The notes under the pieces: generated by a model | Told to the model about the DNA's origin: nothing | Databases searched by the model: none | What the model saw: only the letters and a program-made list of their open reading frames with translations | Made by a program: the position numbers and the translations under genes | Assembly (NCBI RefSeq): GCF_008692035.1 | Contig: NZ_VTFG01000003.1 | Coordinates: forward strand, 124,001-188,000 | Length of the DNA stretch: 64,000 bases | Source: Pseudomonas marginalis | GTDB lineage: Bacteria; Pseudomonadota; Gammaproteobacteria; Pseudomonadales; Pseudomonadaceae | Direction: 5' to 3' | In this document: in pieces, positions 17,225 to 25,245 of the stretch | Numbering within the stretch: the stretch's first letter is position 1 | Layout of the letters: each line of letters opens with the position of its first letter

Positions 17225-17737
17225 TTAAGGGCACTCGGTCGCCCGGCGCAATTGTTGATACGCCTGCACCAGCTGCTCCAGGCTGAACGCCAGGTTGCGT
17301 CCGCTGGGATTGGGCAGCACCCACACTGACGCACCGCCCAGCACCTTTGGCTGCAAGCCCCAGGCGATCTCGCGTTGGCCGCTCAACGCGCTGTAGCCGG
17401 ACTTGCCCATGAACGCCACGAAGCGCGGCGCGCAGTGGCGGATCTTGTGTTCAAAGCCCGTCGCGGCCTGGGTGAACTCATGCCGTGCCAATTCGCCCGC
17501 GCTGGCCGTGGGACGTTCCACCAACGTGGTCAGGCCGCAGTGGTAGTGCAGCAGCGTACGCCCGTGTTCGGGGCGGATTTCATGGGGCGTGAAGCCGGCC
17601 AGGTGCAGGGTGCGCCAGAAGCGGTTGCTGCGGTTGGCGAAATGCAGGCCGAGGGCGGCGGAACCCTTGCCGGGGTTGATGCCGCAGAACACGACCTTCA
17701 GGTGTTTGGCGAGAATATCTTCAAGTCTGTCGGCCAT
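17225..17737 (-). CDS. mug: G/U mismatch-specific DNA glycosylase
   Basis: Removes uracil or ethenocytosine opposite guanine in double-stranded DNA. The 170-residue product matches E. coli Mug (168). Motif VVFCGINPGKGSA near the N-terminus holds the catalytic-site Asn of the GINPG motif, followed by the HFANRSNRFWR DNA-interaction segment and LPNPSGRN. The ATG at 17737 (MADRLEDI) is chosen by family length; earlier ATGs at 17791 and 17818 are in frame, the latter overlapping the start codon of the divergent yghU gene, and would add 18-27 residues without known counterpart. Confidence 0.88.
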   Translation of the reverse strand: MADRLEDILAKHLKVVFCGINPGKGSAALGLHFANRSNRFWRTLHLAGFTPHEIRPEHGRTLLHYHCGLTTLVERPTASAGELARHEFTQAATGFEHKIRHCAPRFVAFMGKSGYSALSGQREIAWGLQPKVLGGASVWVLPNPSGRNLAFSLEQLVQAYQQLRRATECP

Positions 17738-17816
17738 GTGGGGGTATCTGAATGTGAGCCAATCGGTAAGATGCGCTTTGAATTCATCCATCCCAAGCGC
17801 CTCAGGAGCAGTGAGC

Positions 17817-18653
17817 ATGACCGATTCATCCAGCTATGTCCCACCCAAGGTCTGGACCTGGGACGCCGAAAGTGGCGGCACCTTCGCCAGCATCAACCGG
17901 CCCATCGCCGGCGCCACCCATGAAAAGCAATTGCCGGTCGGCAAGCATCCGCTGCAGCTGTATTCCCTGGCCACGCCCAATGGGCAGAAGGTCACCATCC
18001 TGCTCGAGGAACTGCTGGCCCTGGGGCACAGCGGCGCGGAATACGACGCCTGGCTGATCAAGATCGGCGACGGCGACCAGTTCGGCAGCGGCTTTGTCGG
18101 GGTCAACCCGAACTCGAAGATCCCGGCCTTGATGGACCATAGCGGCGTCCAGCCGATTCGCGTGTTCGAATCCGGCGCGATCCTGCAGTACCTGGCCGAG
18201 AAGTTCGGCGCCTTCTTCCCCACCGAGCCGGCGGCCCGCGCGGAATGCCTGTCGTGGTTGTTCTGGCAGATGGGCAGCGCGCCCTACCTGGGCGGCGGCT
18301 TCGGGCATTTCTATGCCTATGCGCCGAGCAAGATGGAATACCCGATCAACCGCTTTGCCATGGAAACCAAGCGCCAACTGGATGTGCTGGACCAGCGCCT
18401 GGCCGTGAGCGAATACATCGCCGGGGATGAATACACCATCGCCGATATCGCCATCTGGCCGTGGTACGGCGGGCTGGTCAAAGGCCGCTTGTATGGGGCG
18501 GCGGAGTTTCTCTCGGTGCACGAGTACAAGCACGTACAGCGCTGGGCGGACGCGATTGAGGCGCGGCCGGCGGTGCAGCGTGGGCGGCGGGTGAATCGGG
18601 TGTCGGGCGAGGAACAGTTGCCCGAGCGCCATGATGCAAGTGACCTGGACTGA
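17817..18653 (+). CDS. yghU: disulfide-bond oxidoreductase / glutathione transferase YghU
   Basis: Nu-class GST-like protein of 278 residues with disulfide-bond reductase activity in E. coli, where it binds two glutathiones. It follows E. coli YghU almost collinearly: VPPKVWTWDAESGG at the start, THEKQLPVGKHPLQLYSL, NGQKVTILLEELLALG, VNPNSKIPALMDH, FGHFYAYAPSKMEYPINRF and a C-terminal NRVSGEEQLPERHDASD. ATG 17817 is preceded by AGGAGC. It is divergent from mug, with the two 5' ends close together. Confidence 0.93.
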   Translation: MTDSSSYVPPKVWTWDAESGGTFASINRPIAGATHEKQLPVGKHPLQLYSLATPNGQKVTILLEELLALGHSGAEYDAWLIKIGDGDQFGSGFVGVNPNSKIPALMDHSGVQPIRVFESGAILQYLAEKFGAFFPTEPAARAECLSWLFWQMGSAPYLGGGFGHFYAYAPSKMEYPINRFAMETKRQLDVLDQRLAVSEYIAGDEYTIADIAIWPWYGGLVKGRLYGAAEFLSVHEYKHVQRWADAIEARPAVQRGRRVNRVSGEEQLPERHDASDLD

Positions 18654-18665
18654 TTGAGATCCAAG

Positions 18666-18754
18666 TGTGGGAGGGGGCTTGCCCCCGATAGCGGTGGATC
18701 AGTCACGGATGTATCAACTGACCCACTGCCATCGGGGGGCAAGCCCACTCCCAC
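18666..18754. repeat. REP pair (89 bp)
   Basis: TGTGGGAGGGGGCTTGCCCCCGATA and its inverse around a 35-nt loop, between the convergent yghU and sugar-binding-protein genes. One arm carries an extra G and an A in place of a C, so the stem is slightly imperfect. Confidence 0.88.
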
Positions 18755-18777
18755 ATTTTGATCGCCTTATCTTCGAT

Positions 18778-19704
18778 TTACTTGTAGCGCTGTTCGAACA
18801 CCGCCACCTGTTCGGGCTTGATGAGCTCGAACGGCACCCACACCTCGGACTCGATCGGCTCGCCCTTGATCATCCTGATCGCCGACTGCACCGCCTGAGT
18901 GGCCTGGGCCTTGGGGTCCTGGAATACCGACGCCGTGAGCATGCCGCGCTTGATCGCCGCCAGACCGTCGGGCAAGCCGTCGATGCCGATAATCGCAATC
19001 TCGCCCTTGGCCTTGCCCGCCTGTTGCAAGGCCATGGCCGCGCCAATCGCCATTTCATCGTTGTTGGCCACAATCGCATCGAACTGCGTGCCGGCCAGCA
19101 GCCAGTTGCTGGTCAGGTCCATGCCCTTGTTACGTTGCCACTCGGCGCTTTGCTGCTCCACCACCTTGATGCCGGGAAAGTCCTTGAGCACCTGTTTGAC
19201 GCCTTCGGTGCGGTCATGGGTGGCGTTCTGCGCGAGGTCGCCCATGATGATCGCCACATTGCCTTTGCCGCCGAGCTTTTCCGCGAGGTAGCGCATCTGC
19301 AGTTGCCCGGCCTCGATATCGTTGGATGCCACGGTGACCACGCCCTTGGGCAAGGTGCGCTCATCCGGGTGGCGGTTGACGTACACCAGTGGCGTCTTGG
19401 CCGCCACGGCGGCGCGGGTCATGTTGGCGGTGGCGGCGGTGTCCACCGGCAGCACGATCACAGCGTCGACTTTCTGGTTGAGAAAGCCTTCGACCTGGTT
19501 GAGCTGGCGCACCACGTCGCCCTGGGCGTCTTCGAACTGGATCTGCACGTCCTGTTGCTTGGCGGCATTTTCCAGGCCGGTGCGCACGTAGGTCATGAAG
19601 TTATCGTCGACCCGCGCGATGCTCACGCCGATGCGATACGCGGCGAAGGTCCATTGGCTGAACAGCAGTAAAAACGCAGCAACAAGCAATGAATAGCGAT
19701 GCAT
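18778..19704 (-). CDS. periplasmic sugar-binding protein, rhizopine/inositol-binding (MocB-like)
   Basis: Exported solute-binding protein of 308 residues, ribose/rhizopine-binding subgroup (Peripla_BP_4). A signal peptide (SLLVAAFLLLFSQWTFA) precedes AYRIGVSIARVDDNFMTYV. Other family marks are DAVIVLPVDTAAT, TPLVYVNRHPDE, ASNDIEAGQLQMRYLAEKLGG, AIVANNDEMAIGAAMAL and IIGIDGLPDGLAAI. No ATPase or permease gene is adjacent, so it must pair with a transporter elsewhere or act as a sensor. It is third in a leftward operon after an inositol-dehydrogenase-like gene and a TIM-barrel gene, an arrangement reminiscent of the mocA, mocB and mocC genes of Sinorhizobium. The exact ligand is inferred. Confidence 0.85.
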   Translation of the reverse strand: MHRYSLLVAAFLLLFSQWTFAAYRIGVSIARVDDNFMTYVRTGLENAAKQQDVQIQFEDAQGDVVRQLNQVEGFLNQKVDAVIVLPVDTAATANMTRAAVAAKTPLVYVNRHPDERTLPKGVVTVASNDIEAGQLQMRYLAEKLGGKGNVAIIMGDLAQNATHDRTEGVKQVLKDFPGIKVVEQQSAEWQRNKGMDLTSNWLLAGTQFDAIVANNDEMAIGAAMALQQAGKAKGEIAIIGIDGLPDGLAAIKRGMLTASVFQDPKAQATQAVQSAIRMIKGEPIESEVWVPFELIKPEQVAVFEQRYK

Positions 19705-19723
19705 GAGGATGTTCCTTTTATTG

Positions 19724-20503
19724 TTATAGGGTGAACGCTTGACGGAAACGCTCCAGGGCCAACTCGCTGTCGCCGCTGGCCCAGCCTTCGAGGCCGACCA
19801 CGCCGTTGTAGCCCATGGCGTGCAGGGCCCTGGCAATGGCCGGGTAGTGGATTTCGCCGGTGCCGGGCTCCTGGCGTCCGGGCACGTCGGCCACCTGGAT
19901 TTCACCGATGGCGCTGCCTGCGCGCTGGATCAGCTCGATCAGGTTTCCTTCGCCGATCTGCGCGTGGTACAGGTCCAGGTTCATCTTCAGGTGCGGGCTG
20001 CCCACGGCTTCGATCAGCGCCAGGGTGTCGTCGGCGCGGGCGAACGGGGTGCCGGGGTGGTCGACCTCGGTGTTGAGGTTTTCCAGCAGGAACACGCGGC
20101 CGGCGTCTTCGCCCAGGCGCGCGATTTTTTCCAGCGCCTTGCACGCGCTCAGCCACATGCGCCCGGTGGTCTGGCTCACGGGCTGCACCGGCAGGCCGCC
20201 GTCACCCAGGCCGGTGCCGTGCAGGTTGAGACTGGGGCAATTCAGGCGCTCGGCGACGCCGATGGATTCGCGCGCGCTGTCGAGCAGTTGGCGGATGCCG
20301 TCGGGGTCGGTGAGGGTGCCGCTGATATAGCCGGTCATCGAAGTGAAATCGGCGCCGGTGGCGGCCAGGGCGCTGATGTCTTTATTGGTCCAGTTCCAGA
20401 TTTCGGCACTGAAACCCAGTGCATGGATGCGCTTCACGCGCTCGACGAAGGGCAGGTCGAGAAACACCATCTCGGCACTGATCGCCAGTTTGAACGGGCT
20501 CAT
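19724..20503 (-). CDS. TIM-barrel isomerase/epimerase family protein (MocC/IolE-like)
   Basis: Xylose-isomerase-like TIM-barrel protein of 259 residues. It shows the usual metal-site segments: VFLLENLNTEVDH (Glu), LKMNLDLYHAQIGEG (Asp, His), IGEIQVADVPGRQEPGTGE (Asp) and GYNGVVGLEGWASGD (Glu). Relatives include inosose dehydratase/isomerase (IolE, IolI), hydroxypyruvate isomerase and MocC. Its ATG overlaps the preceding dehydrogenase stop by one base (TGATG), so the two are translationally coupled. Context suggests it works on the keto product of the dehydrogenase. Confidence 0.87.
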   Translation of the reverse strand: MSPFKLAISAEMVFLDLPFVERVKRIHALGFSAEIWNWTNKDISALAATGADFTSMTGYISGTLTDPDGIRQLLDSARESIGVAERLNCPSLNLHGTGLGDGGLPVQPVSQTTGRMWLSACKALEKIARLGEDAGRVFLLENLNTEVDHPGTPFARADDTLALIEAVGSPHLKMNLDLYHAQIGEGNLIELIQRAGSAIGEIQVADVPGRQEPGTGEIHYPAIARALHAMGYNGVVGLEGWASGDSELALERFRQAFTL

Positions 20504-21519
20504 CAGCGGGCTCCCTGCACGGCCACGGCCTTGCCGGTCTCGAACGACTCGATGCAGGCACGGGCAATCGCCAGGGCGGCGCGCGCGTCTTCACCACTGG
20601 CCATGGGCTTGGCGCCGCTGCGCAGGCAGTCGACAAAGTGGTTGAGTTCGGCGATGTAGGCGTCGCGCAACAGGTCGGTGTCCATGCGCTGGGTGTCGGC
20701 CTGGATGCCCTCGGCCAGGTAGCGCACCAGGTCGGAGTCGTTGAGGCTGCCCATGCTCAGCATGCCGGCGCTGCCGAACACTTCGCCGCGCACGTCGTAG
20801 CCGTACACCGCCTGGAAGTTGGCCTCGGCGGTGGCGATGGCGCCGTTGTCGAAGCGGATCGCGACCACGGCGGTGTCGAGGAAGCCTTTGCTTTTGTACT
20901 CCGGCGCGATCAATGCGTCGGCCATCACATACACCTGCACCGCTTCGGCACCGGGGTTGAGGTAGCGCAGGGTGTCGAAGTCGTGGATCAGGGTTTCCAG
21001 GAAGATCACCCATTGCGGCGAATTGGCCGGGTTGTTGAGTGCCGGGTCGCGGGTCAGCGAGCGCAACAACTGCGGCGTGCCGATGCGGCCGGCCGCCACG
21101 TCGAGGTGGGCCGTACGGAAGCTCTTGGCGAAACGCCGATTGAAACCGACCTGCAGCGGCACGCGCGCATCGGCCGCGGCGGCAATGGCGCGGTCGGCTT
21201 CGTCGAGGGTGATGGCCATGGGTTTTTCGCAGAAGATCCCCTTGCCGGCGCGGGCGGCGCTGATCACCAGTTCGGCGTGGCTGCGGGCGGGGGCGGCGAT
21301 GAGGACGCCGTCGATGTCCGGGTCGTCGAGCAGCTGCTGTGGGTCGGTGTAGACCTTGTCCACGCCCAGTTCGGCCGCCAGGCGTGCGGCTTGGCCGGGA
21401 GTGGGGTCGGCGATGGCGGCGAGGGTTGCGCCGGGGATGTGTCGCGCAGCGGTCAGGCCGTGGAAGCTGCCCATGCGACCTGCACCGATCAAGCCCAGGC
21501 GGATGTTCTGTGTACTCAT
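20503..21519 (-). CDS. inositol 2-dehydrogenase-like oxidoreductase (Gfo/Idh/MocA family)
   Basis: NAD-dependent dehydrogenase of 338 residues. Rossmann loop GLIGAGRMGSFH at residues 9-20, then VLIAAPARSHAELV, IFCEKPMAITLDEAD (the family's EKP motif), QVGFNRRF, and LETLIHDFDTLRYL with the catalytic Asp/His pair. Closest functional groups are myo-inositol and scyllo-inositol dehydrogenases and MocA. ATG 21519 is preceded by AAGGGG; an upstream in-frame start at 21567 would lie at the predicted transcription start. It is the first gene of a three-gene operon behind a sigma-54 promoter at 21577-21593. Confidence 0.9.
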   Translation of the reverse strand: MSTQNIRLGLIGAGRMGSFHGLTAARHIPGATLAAIADPTPGQAARLAAELGVDKVYTDPQQLLDDPDIDGVLIAAPARSHAELVISAARAGKGIFCEKPMAITLDEADRAIAAAADARVPLQVGFNRRFAKSFRTAHLDVAAGRIGTPQLLRSLTRDPALNNPANSPQWVIFLETLIHDFDTLRYLNPGAEAVQVYVMADALIAPEYKSKGFLDTAVVAIRFDNGAIATAEANFQAVYGYDVRGEVFGSAGMLSMGSLNDSDLVRYLAEGIQADTQRMDTDLLRDAYIAELNHFVDCLRSGAKPMASGEDARAALAIARACIESFETGKAVAVQGAR

Positions 21520-21576
21520 GAAATAACCCCTTTTTATTGTTGGCCGCAGGACAGCCCTGGCTGGCAAAGGGGCTGG

Positions 21577-21593
21577 AGCAAAGGTTATGCCAA
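21577..21593 (-). promoter_or_regulatory. sigma-54 promoter for the inositol-dehydrogenase operon
   Basis: On the minus strand the sequence TTGGCAT-AACCT-TTGCT matches the -24/-12 consensus (TGGCAC-N5-TTGC) with the invariant GG (21590-21591) and GC (21578-21579) exactly 10 nt apart. It lies about 60 nt before the ATG at 21519. A sigma-54 activator gene starts divergently at 21705, and a TGACATG direct repeat at 21656 and 21670 (the latter inside the palindrome TGACATGTCA) stands where an upstream activating sequence would be expected. Confidence 0.75.
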
Positions 21594-21669
21594 TTTATAA
21601 CTGTCTGATAATTAAGACTTTATAAAATACAATAAACAAAATGTGTTCATTCTGATGACATGCCTATAC

Positions 21670-21679
21670 TGACATGTCA
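21670..21679. promoter_or_regulatory. candidate activator-binding site (TGACATGTCA)
   Basis: Perfect 10-bp palindrome with a further TGACATG copy 14 nt away at 21656-21662. It is located about 25 bp before the activator gene and about 90-100 bp upstream of the divergent sigma-54 promoter, suiting both activation and autoregulation. Assignment is positional only. Confidence 0.4.
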
Positions 21680-21704
21680 AAAACATGAACATGGATATCG
21701 CCCG

Positions 21705-23678
21705 ATGAGCATGGCGTTCAGCGTACAAGACCTCGACTACCTGGCGGCCCTGGGGCCTGCGGCGCTGAACGACGGCCCGGTTGCTGCGCTGGAACAGGCG
21801 TGGCGCGCGTGCCTGGCCGGGCGGGTGCAGCGCCCGGCCGAGGTGCGGCAGGTGATCTGGGATTCCTGGCGCCGCAGTGTCGAGGCGGGTATCGACCCGG
21901 ATGACAGCCAGTACCGCTTTGTGGCGCCCCACGACCTTTCCGCCACCCTGGCCACTCACCGCGTCCTGATCGCCGCCGCTGCGCAGGTCATGCATGGCCT
22001 GCTGGCCTATAACCCGCGCGGGCATATCAACCTCACCGACGCCGAGGGCACCACCCTGTATTTCTGCGGGCTGGACATCACACCCGTCGGCAGCCGCCTG
22101 CTCGAATCGGTCCAGGGCACCAACTGCACCGGCCTGGCCCTGGCCGAAGACCGGCTGGTGTACGTGCTGGCCGAGGAGAACTTCGGCAGCGGCCTGCGCC
22201 AACGCCGCATGCACTGCGCCGCCACGCCGATCAGGAATGCCCAGGGCCAGACCCTGGCGATGCTGACCCTCACCGCCGAACCCGGCTGGTTTCACTTTCA
22301 CACCCTCGGCACCGTGCAAGCGGCTGCCGAAGCGGTCTCCCGCCAGATGGCCCTGCAAGCGCTGTTGGAAGAGCAGCAAACCGTGCTCGAAGTGCTTAAC
22401 GAAGGCCTGGTGGTGCTCGATGAGCGTGGCTGCATCAAGGCGCTCAATCGTTATGCCCGGCAACTGTTCGGGGTGGGGCTGGAGCTGATCGGCAGCCCCT
22501 TCCAGCGCCTGGGCCGCAGTGAATTGAGTGACGCCATGCTTTTACGCGGCGGTGAGCCGGTGCGTGACCTCGATTGCACCTTCCACCTGCACGACCGCAG
22601 CCAGCTCGCCTGCCTGGTCTCGGTGTGCCCGCTGGAGCAGGGCGGGGTGATCGTGTCCCTGCGCGAAAACCGCCGCATCCGTGAAATCACCCGGCGCATC
22701 ATCAGCACCCAGGCGCGCTACACCTTCGATACCATCCAGGGCACGTCGCGGGCGATCCAGGACGCGCTGCACCTGGGACGCATCGCCAGTCGCAGTGAAT
22801 CCACCACCCTGATCCTCGGCGAAAGCGGCACCGGCAAGGAGCTGTTCGCCCAGGCCATCCACAACGCCAGCGACCGCGCCAACGGTCCGTTCGTGGCGGT
22901 CAACTGCGGCGCGATCCCACGGGACCTGGTGCAGAGCGAGCTGTTCGGGCACGTCGAAGGCGCATTCACCGGCTCGGCCCGGGGCGGGTCGGCGGGCAAG
23001 TTTGAACTGGCGGATGGCGGCACCATCTTTCTGGATGAGATTGGCGATATGTCCTTCGACGCTCAGGTCAGCCTGCTGCGGGTGTTGCAGGAAGGCGAAA
23101 TTACCCGCGTCGGCGCGAAAAGTTCACGGCCCGTGGACGTAAGGATCATTGCCGCCACCCACCGCAACCTCAGCCAGGCGGTGGCCGAAGGGGCGTTCCG
23201 TGAAGACCTCTACTACCGCCTCAACGTCCTGAACCTGACCGTACCGCCGCTGCGCATGCGCCGTGAAGACATCCCGTTGCTGGCGCGGCACTTCCTCACG
23301 CGCTGCGCCCGTTCGCTGCGCAAATCGGTACAGGGCTTTGCCCCGGATGCGCTGGAATTGCTCTCGGCCTACGCCTGGCCAGGCAATGTGCGCGAGCTGG
23401 AAAACAGCATCGAACGCGCCACCAACCTGGCGACGGGCGAACTGATCCAGGCGGCCGATCTACCCCTGGAAACCAGACCGCGCGCCACGCTGCGCCACCA
23501 CGAACCTCAGCCCGCCCAGGACCTGAGCAGCCACGAAATGCACGCCATCGTCGCCGCCCTCAAAAGCACCGGCGGCAACATCCGCCTGGCCGCCCGGCAA
23601 CTGAACGTGTCCCGGGGTGGGCTGTACAACAAGATGAGTCGGTTCGGGTTGAGTGCCGCAGATTTTCGCGGCGCATAG
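21705..23678 (+). CDS. sigma-54-dependent transcriptional activator, AcoR type (GAF-PAS-AAA-Fis)
   Basis: Enhancer-binding protein of 657 residues. N-terminal sensory region with a GAF-like domain (about residues 60-205), then a PAS-like segment (VLEVLNEGLVVLDERGCIKAL region, about 220-310). The AAA+ domain follows: Walker A GESGTGKELF, the sigma-54 loop EGAFTGSARGG, Walker B GGTIFLDEIGD and the arginine-finger region. A Fis-type helix-turn-helix is at the end (GGNIRLAARQLNVSRGGLYNKM). The sigma-54 loop reads GAFTGS instead of the canonical GAFTGA. ATG 21705 or 21711 are both possible. It is divergent from the dehydrogenase operon, whose promoter is of sigma-54 type, so it very likely controls it. 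Confidence 0.92.
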   Translation: MSMAFSVQDLDYLAALGPAALNDGPVAALEQAWRACLAGRVQRPAEVRQVIWDSWRRSVEAGIDPDDSQYRFVAPHDLSATLATHRVLIAAAAQVMHGLLAYNPRGHINLTDAEGTTLYFCGLDITPVGSRLLESVQGTNCTGLALAEDRLVYVLAEENFGSGLRQRRMHCAATPIRNAQGQTLAMLTLTAEPGWFHFHTLGTVQAAAEAVSRQMALQALLEEQQTVLEVLNEGLVVLDERGCIKALNRYARQLFGVGLELIGSPFQRLGRSELSDAMLLRGGEPVRDLDCTFHLHDRSQLACLVSVCPLEQGGVIVSLRENRRIREITRRIISTQARYTFDTIQGTSRAIQDALHLGRIASRSESTTLILGESGTGKELFAQAIHNASDRANGPFVAVNCGAIPRDLVQSELFGHVEGAFTGSARGGSAGKFELADGGTIFLDEIGDMSFDAQVSLLRVLQEGEITRVGAKSSRPVDVRIIAATHRNLSQAVAEGAFREDLYYRLNVLNLTVPPLRMRREDIPLLARHFLTRCARSLRKSVQGFAPDALELLSAYAWPGNVRELENSIERATNLATGELIQAADLPLETRPRATLRHHEPQPAQDLSSHEMHAIVAALKSTGGNIRLAARQLNVSRGGLYNKMSRFGLSAADFRGA

Positions 23679-23686
23679 GGTCGACA

Positions 23687-24017
23687 TGTGGGAGGGGTTT
23701 TGCCCCCGATAGCCATAGGTATCTACACAACGTTGGCTCAACGCTGAAAGCGCGGCGGATAGGGCTGTCGTGGTGAGCGGGCTTGTCCCGCGCTGGGCTG
23801 CGCAGCAGCCCCAAAACCAGCCTCTACAGAGTGTCTGATACACCGCGATCTTCTTGACTGGGGCTGCTGCGCAGCCCAACGCGGGACAAACCCGCTCGCC
23901 ACAGGGAGATTTGTCAGGGTCTGAAAAGTTGCGTAGATGCCCTTGCCCCGATAGCGGAGTGTCAGTTGACATCTACTTAACTGATCCACCGCCATCGGGG
24001 GCAAGCCCCCTCCCACA
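23687..24017. repeat. mosaic of REP elements (331 bp)
   Basis: Gene-free stretch between the convergent activator and LacI genes. It is built of an outer TGTGGGAGGGG...CCCCCTCCCACA pair, with an inner GTGAGCGGGCTTGTCCCGCGCTGGGCTGCGCAGC hairpin pair and additional partial CCCCGATAG units. The blocks are the same as those at 1.8, 35.0 and 43.4 kb, apparently nested by successive insertions. No open frame in it resembles a protein. Confidence 0.85.
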
Positions 24018-24033
24018 TTTTGATCTCCATGTA

Positions 24034-25083
24034 TCAGGCACACATGTTCTCCGACGTCACAATCTGCGGCGCGATATACACCCGATGCCGCTCCGGATCA
24101 AACCCCTCGGCACTCTGCAATTCCACCAGCAACTGCACCAGCGCGTTCGCCGTCTGCCTGGGCTGGGAATCCATCACCACATCGATCAACCCCTGGCTCA
24201 GCGCCTGGCGTGACAGCGCCGTGGACTCCTGCAAAATGCAGCACAACGCCGGGCGCTTGGGCAGTTGCGCCAGGGCGCTGATGATGCCGTCGCCACCGCC
24301 ACCCACCACGCACAGGCCGCGCAGGTCGGTGTGGCGGGTGAGCAGGTCGAGGGTGGCTTCTTCGGTGATGTCGCAGTTGTCCAGGTTGATCAGCGGCTCC
24401 AGCGGTTTGAGCCCCGGGGCGTGTTCGGCCAGGTAGCTGTGCAGGCCTTCGACCCGTGCCTGGTGACCGAGGAAGCGATGGCCGCCGAGCAGGATCCCCA
24501 CGCTGCCTTTGCGTGCGCCGCAGGTGCGGGCGAGCAGCCAGCCCATGGTGCGCCCGACCACGTGGTTATCCTGGCCCACATAGGGTTCCAGGGCTTGCTC
24601 GTGAATATCCGAAAGCAGGGCCACCACCGGCACACCGGCCTCGCGGATCTGCGCCAGGCAGGCGTTGATCAGCGGGTGGGCGAAGCTGACCACGGCGAGG
24701 GCATCACACTGCACGGCCAGTTGTTCGATCTGCGCGACGATGACGCTGGGTGTGCGGTCGTGGATGTAGTCGAATTGGCAGGTCAGGTTGGCGCTGGCGT
24801 GATGCTGCGCCGCCTCGCTGATCGACTGCGCCAGGTGGGCATAGAACGCCTGGGCGGTGCCCAGCAGCAGGATGCCGAAGCGATAGGTGGGCCGGCGTTC
24901 GCGTATGCGTTGGCCGATCAGCCGCGCCGCAAAATAGCCCACCGCTTCGGCGGCCTGGAACACCTGCTCGGCCGTCTGCGGATTGACTGGCGCGCGCGCA
25001 TTCAGCACGCGGTCGACGGTGGCCACGCTGAGGCCCGCATGGGCGGCGACGGTGGCGATGGTCGGGCGTTTATTGTTGTTCAT
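24034..25083 (-). CDS. LacI-family transcriptional regulator
   Basis: Repressor of 349 residues. N-terminal LacI helix-turn-helix (PTIATVAAHAGLSVATVDRVLN, hinge helix AAEAVGYFAAR) followed by a periplasmic-binding-protein-like ligand domain with VVSFAHPLINACL, HVVGRTMGWLLAR and LCVVGGGGDGIISAL. Similar proteins precede inositol and rhizopine-type sugar genes. It is divergent from the mocD-mocE-mocF operon; a perfect 20-bp palindrome stands 19 nt upstream of its ATG, so it should repress both itself and that operon until its ligand (perhaps an inositol derivative) is present. Confidence 0.92.
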   Translation of the reverse strand: MNNNKRPTIATVAAHAGLSVATVDRVLNARAPVNPQTAEQVFQAAEAVGYFAARLIGQRIRERRPTYRFGILLLGTAQAFYAHLAQSISEAAQHHASANLTCQFDYIHDRTPSVIVAQIEQLAVQCDALAVVSFAHPLINACLAQIREAGVPVVALLSDIHEQALEPYVGQDNHVVGRTMGWLLARTCGARKGSVGILLGGHRFLGHQARVEGLHSYLAEHAPGLKPLEPLINLDNCDITEEATLDLLTRHTDLRGLCVVGGGGDGIISALAQLPKRPALCCILQESTALSRQALSQGLIDVVMDSQPRQTANALVQLLVELQSAEGFDPERHRVYIAPQIVTSENMCA

Positions 25084-25101
25084 GACAGCCCCCTTGAGCG
25101 T

Positions 25102-25121
25102 CTTGATAGAAAACTATCAAG
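25102..25121. promoter_or_regulatory. LacI-type operator (CTTGATAG-AAAA-CTATCAAG)
   Basis: Perfect 8+4+8 inverted repeat between the divergent LacI and mocD genes. A further half-site, GCTTGATAG, follows at 25143-25151. The position and symmetry point to binding by the adjacent regulator. Confidence 0.75.
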
Positions 25122-25245
25122 CCCCGCTGGGCCTGGATGATAGCTTGATAGGGAATGGATTCAAGGCCTTGAGGGTGATTTAGCCGCGCTCTATCGTTGG
25201 TTTCGCAAAGCACCTGAAACCTCTCGCTTGCGGAGAACAATAACA

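Noticed and set aside
23687..24017. Repeated palindromes as a CRISPR array
   Set aside because: Units are inverted and of unequal length, without regular spacers, and no cas gene is in the window. They match REP elements elsewhere in the segment.
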